This document shows positions 60,764 through 64,000 of a stretch of 64,000 bases of DNA, piece after piece. The stretch covers positions 38,232,825 through 38,296,824 of the forward strand of contig NC_030858.1 of the NCBI RefSeq assembly GCF_000208745.1. The letters run 5' to 3'. The first letter of the stretch is position 1, and each line of letters begins with the position of its first letter. A program made the translations under genes and the position numbers. This stretch comes from Theobroma cacao (taxonomy: Eukaryota; Streptophyta; Magnoliopsida; Malvales; Malvaceae). Below the pieces are notes generated by a model. That model saw only the letters and a list, made by a program, of their open reading frames with translations, made no database searches and was not told the origin of the DNA.

Positions 60764-63120
60764 GGTAAAAAAATGAAGTTATCAAAGTCTAAGGTGAGAG
60801 TTGAAACTTGAAATTACGAAAGGGTAATGCCTTACTGATTATATAGTATTTTTATTAGAACTTTACCCCAATATTGTACCAATATGGCTTTATTCTTAAT
60901 GCATATACATCCGAAGAAGGTGGGTAGGTATTGCTTTGGCTCAACCCACTACGGAGCAACTTTACAATCAACTCTATGAAGAGTTGACTTCATGGTGCCA
61001 ACTGCCAAGTGCCAAGCATGAGGGATGGCAAATTGGCAAATAAGCAACACTCTAGAGTCTGGGGGACCATATTCTTGAAGGAAAAAATGATAACTACCTA
61101 ACCTAATCTTGCTGGTTTGGGGCTTGACATAACAAGTTGGCAACTCGCTGGACTGGAGTTCAAGCTTATCAAAAAGAGCTTGGGAGTTAGGGCCCTGCGG
61201 CTGTCTATCACCCTTAAAGATTGCCTAGAAATCTAAGTGCGAGCTATAATTGGAGGCGCGCCTAACCCAAAACCACCATAACATGGCTCTTCATGAGGGG
61301 GAAACAGCTTTTAAGCAATACAGTTCTGATTACTAAATCAACAAAAGCAAAAATGTCCCCATGGTTTTGGTGACCTATTGATAATCTAAAAGTTTTTTCG
61401 TGATTACACATGGTTATTGCGCTGTTGACATTCTCCCTCAGATTGTACAGAATAAAAGTGCAGTGAAGGGTTATAAAGTTGTGATTGAAAATTTTATGAT
61501 GGAAAATTTTCTTTTTTCCTCAAACATATTAACATGATTTGAAAATTTTCAGATTGCTGCTTAGCATTGAATTTGTGGTCTGAAAACAAGTTTTTTGGGA
61601 CTCAAACACAATGTCAAGCTCTTGCTCTTCTGGTTCTAATTCAAGTGGTAATGTTATCCGACACGAGTGCAAAGGTGCATGCCTAAAACAGTGACCCCCT
61701 TTTTTTCTTGGGCACTGGTACCAGCATCTCACTACCTCGAGGCCTAAATTTTCTTCTGGCTTCATTGATCTTCACTAACTGTTTGAGACAATTATAGTCA
61801 GATGTGTCAGTCAGAAGAGTAGTCATGTCTTCGCAGAAATTTCTAATTTGCCGATGACTTTGTAATCTGATGAAGCTAAGGAGAAGTATCGTGCTGGCTT
61901 TGGTTGAATTGAACCTGTCAGTGTCCTGCTCTCCGATCACTAAAATACAGATGCAAAACCGAGATGGAAGAGTAAGATCTTCGTCCTATCAACGACAGGG
62001 ATGGAAAAAGTAGTAACTAATATATTACCATTGGTTTCTAAATCATCAGTTCCACATCCCCCACCCCCTCCTTTTTCTCTTAATCTTCAAGTGTTTTGAT
62101 CTGATCATATTTGAGAGATTTGATTATGACATCCATTAACCAGGCACTTAGTAAACAATCAATTTTTTTCTGATAAGATAGCGTTTGTCAAGCCATGACT
62201 CATAACGGGCAATTCATGATGTATCCTCAATAAAAAATTACAGTAAGAAAGAAGAATCTGAAATTCACCATTGGTTTCTAAATCCATATACATGCATCAC
62301 TTCCCCATCCCCCCCCTCGCCCCTCTTCCCGCCCTTTTCTTGATCTTCAAGCGTTTCGATCTTATCATATTTGAGAGATTAGATTATGACATCCATTAAC
62401 CAGGTACTTGGCAAACAATCAATTTCTTTCTGATAAGATAGCGTTTGTCAAGTCATGACTCATGACAGGAAATTGTTTATTGATTCAATGTTGAATCTTC
62501 AATAAAAAATTGCTATACGGAAGTAGAACTGAAAACCTCGTTTTCCAATGGTGACAACTAAGATAGGAATAGGAGGTTTATCCAAAGGGTCATAATTGCA
62601 TAACCCATGGTCAGACTTTTTTTCTTTTTTTCTGTAAAGAAACCAGTTTCCAAAGACTTCAAATTAATTATTCAGCTACAGGCGACATGGTCACTATGCT
62701 CATTTAGTTCAAAGTGGATTCCTTTGATTTCAAGAAGCTTGTTGACTAACGAAGCGTAACTTGATTGCTGGTGCGAATTTGGACGAGCATGGTTGCGACA
62801 TGACAAAAGTTGAAGTTGAAAGGGAGGATGCAGGTGACGTTAGACGTTTTGCTGATCCTTTCTTTCCTTGTTTGGTTTGCTTTGGGGGAAATGATGGCAG
62901 AGTGATAATTTTGTAAGTGCATAATCTGGATCAGAACAATGTTGTTGGAAACAACCCATATACAATTCATTATTCTTTTCACCATTGAAATTGATTCCCT
63001 ACAATTTAGGACATGCCGGCGTGTGATATAAGAAGACACATTATTGTTATGAACTTAAAAGTAAAAACATCATATCTTCAGGGAAAAAAAAGGGAAGTAA
63101 AAACAACATGGTAGAGAAGT
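60764..63120. other. Spacer between BAHD copies, with tandem duplication
   Basis: This holds the upstream region of the broken BAHD copy and the 3' flank of the next one. A 240-bp tandem duplication lies at 62028-62515. An 85-codon open frame (61683-61940, minus) was not recognised. No other gene was seen. Confidence 0.6.
62028..62515. repeat. 240-bp tandem duplication between BAHD genes
   Basis: The unit starting CCATTGGTTTCTAAATC at 62028 recurs at 62268. Long shared stretches include CATATTTGAGAGATT, TTATGACATCCATTAACC and CTGATAAGATAGCG, and both copies end in an AATAAAAAATT stretch. A C-rich segment inside each copy differs in length. Identity is roughly 85-90 percent by eye. Confidence 0.85.
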
Positions 63121-64000
63121 TTAAGCACCAGCGGCCTCGTCACCATGCTTGAGAGCATCCATTTCTTCCCTAAACTTGGCAATAGCAGCCCTTGGGAGGG
63201 AAACTAACACTCTAACACCACCTTTCATTGACTGATCTAGTTTGCATGGAGGCAAGAGGAGAACCAAATCCACGTATCCGAACATGTTCCATGGAAGTGG
63301 TATCACGTTTACAGAACCTTTCCATCCAAAATCCACATCTTCCATCAGACCCAACTGTCTCCAGTCTGTTAGCGTCATGGTTGCACCAGGGACTGGATCA
63401 AACTTCATATTTAGTTCAAAGAATTTCTCGCAAATGCTCAGCAATTTCCAGATATAATCATTGCTAGAAGCAAGCTTTTTGCTCCCTTTGATTTGTTTCA
63501 CAGCTTTTGTGAGTGATCCCTCATTGAGGTCCCTCCCGGTCATCGCTGTATTTGCGGAGGTAAAAGCATTCCCATAGAATCCTTCAGGCAATGGTGGATT
63601 GAGAATGCGTCTTATCCCTGCAGCCAAGTTGAACACTGTTTTTCCATCTGAATTCAATTTTAAAGCTCTAAACCTTGCTCTCCAAATATAGGCTCCTAGG
63701 ACCTCAAGACTGGTGACACTTCCTTTCAGGAATTCATCCCCACTTTCTTTCATCAAGTTTGTTTTTAGAATTTTTATATTCTCACTGGTTATATAAAAGC
63801 ATTCATGGACTATGTCAGTAGTCGGCAAATATGGTGAAGTTGCTAACGAGTCCTTATCCACCGTAAACTGTGCGATTTCTTTGATTGGTTCTGCTACCAG
63901 TTTTTTCCTCTCCCAGACAGGTTTCACCGAGGGCTCACTCTTTCCGCTAGCAAGCTCAGCCAGGGCTCGAAAGATTTGAGATGCACCAAAGCCATCACAA
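63121..64000 (-). CDS. BAHD acyltransferase, 5' part beyond window
   Basis: The C-terminal two-thirds of an apparently intact BAHD acyltransferase, open from the window edge to the stop at 63121. At the edge the protein reads CDGFGASQIFRAL, so the catalytic HTxxD straddles the boundary (only the Asp side is visible). It continues with SPYLPTTDIVHECFYIT, SLEVLGAYIWRARFRALKL, LTDWRQLG and VDFGWKGSVNVIPLPWNMFGYVDL. Here the DFGWG structural motif is DFGWK, shared with the neighbouring pseudogene. It ends GGVRVLVSLPRAAIAKFREEMDALKHGDEAAGA. The acyl donor and acceptor cannot be inferred. No intron is seen in the visible part. It is a tandem paralogue of the copy at 59361-60763. Confidence 0.88.
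   Translation of the reverse strand, partial: CDGFGASQIFRALAELASGKSEPSVKPVWERKKLVAEPIKEIAQFTVDKDSLATSPYLPTTDIVHECFYITSENIKILKTNLMKESGDEFLKGSVTSLEVLGAYIWRARFRALKLNSDGKTVFNLAAGIRRILNPPLPEGFYGNAFTSANTAMTGRDLNEGSLTKAVKQIKGSKKLASSNDYIWKLLSICEKFFELNMKFDPVPGATMTLTDWRQLGLMEDVDFGWKGSVNVIPLPWNMFGYVDLVLLLPPCKLDQSMKGGVRVLVSLPRAAIAKFREEMDALKHGDEAAGA

Noticed and set aside
61683..61940. 85-codon minus-strand frame as a gene between BAHD copies
   Set aside because: No motif or family match; retained only as an unassigned frame in the spacer.

Overview
The window is nuclear DNA from a flowering plant, most likely a eudicot. The evidence is AT-rich intergenic DNA, many short GT-AG introns, a plant tRNA-Asn gene, and plant-specific families (WRKY, CHX, BAHD, GDSL lipase, DUF4228, LURP-one). 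Nothing points to a particular species. All exon models below were built by hand from reading frame, splice consensus and remembered family layout; none has transcript support here.

Layout. 264-1753: an intact three-exon GDSL esterase/lipase (minus), followed by a decayed GDSL exon with a tRNA-Asn next to it (to 2790). 2791-7830: gene-poor AT-rich DNA. 7956-8420: a DUF4228 protein (plus). 11085-13696: a three-exon CHX cation/H+ exchanger (minus), with a broken CHX copy behind it at about 14225-14757. 16769-18211: an intronless FkbM-type methyltransferase-like membrane protein (minus) with a 41-codon uORF ending 10 nt before its start. 20305-23151: a WRKY33-like group I transcription factor (minus). 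25426-29892: an eight-exon F-box/LRR protein of the FBL3 type (minus). 31156-33496: U2 snRNP protein B'' (minus). 35629-36716: a short-chain dehydrogenase (plus). 38462-38953: a wound-induced WUN1/SAG20-like protein (minus) with no in-frame ATG in front of its conserved N-terminal half. 41413-44116: mitochondrial ribosomal protein mS29/DAP3 (plus), containing a GC-AG intron. 45292-56360: the 16-exon E3 ligase listerin (LTN1, about 1901 residues, minus). 57471-58784: a LURP-one-related protein (minus). 59361-60763: a BAHD acyltransferase with a stop and a frameshift. 63121 to the window end: the 3' part of an apparently intact BAHD paralogue.

Themes. Housekeeping genes (U2B'', mS29, LTN1, FBL3) lie among specialised-metabolism and stress families (GDSL, CHX, WRKY33, SDR, WUN1, BAHD). 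Three families (GDSL, CHX, BAHD) each show a good copy beside a decayed one, which indicates tandem duplication followed by loss. No operon logic applies; neighbours are independent transcription units. The points most worth following up are translational: the uORF on the FkbM-like gene, a possible non-AUG start for the WUN1-like protein, and an AUG-UAA start-stop element in the SDR leader. I found no new multi-gene system.
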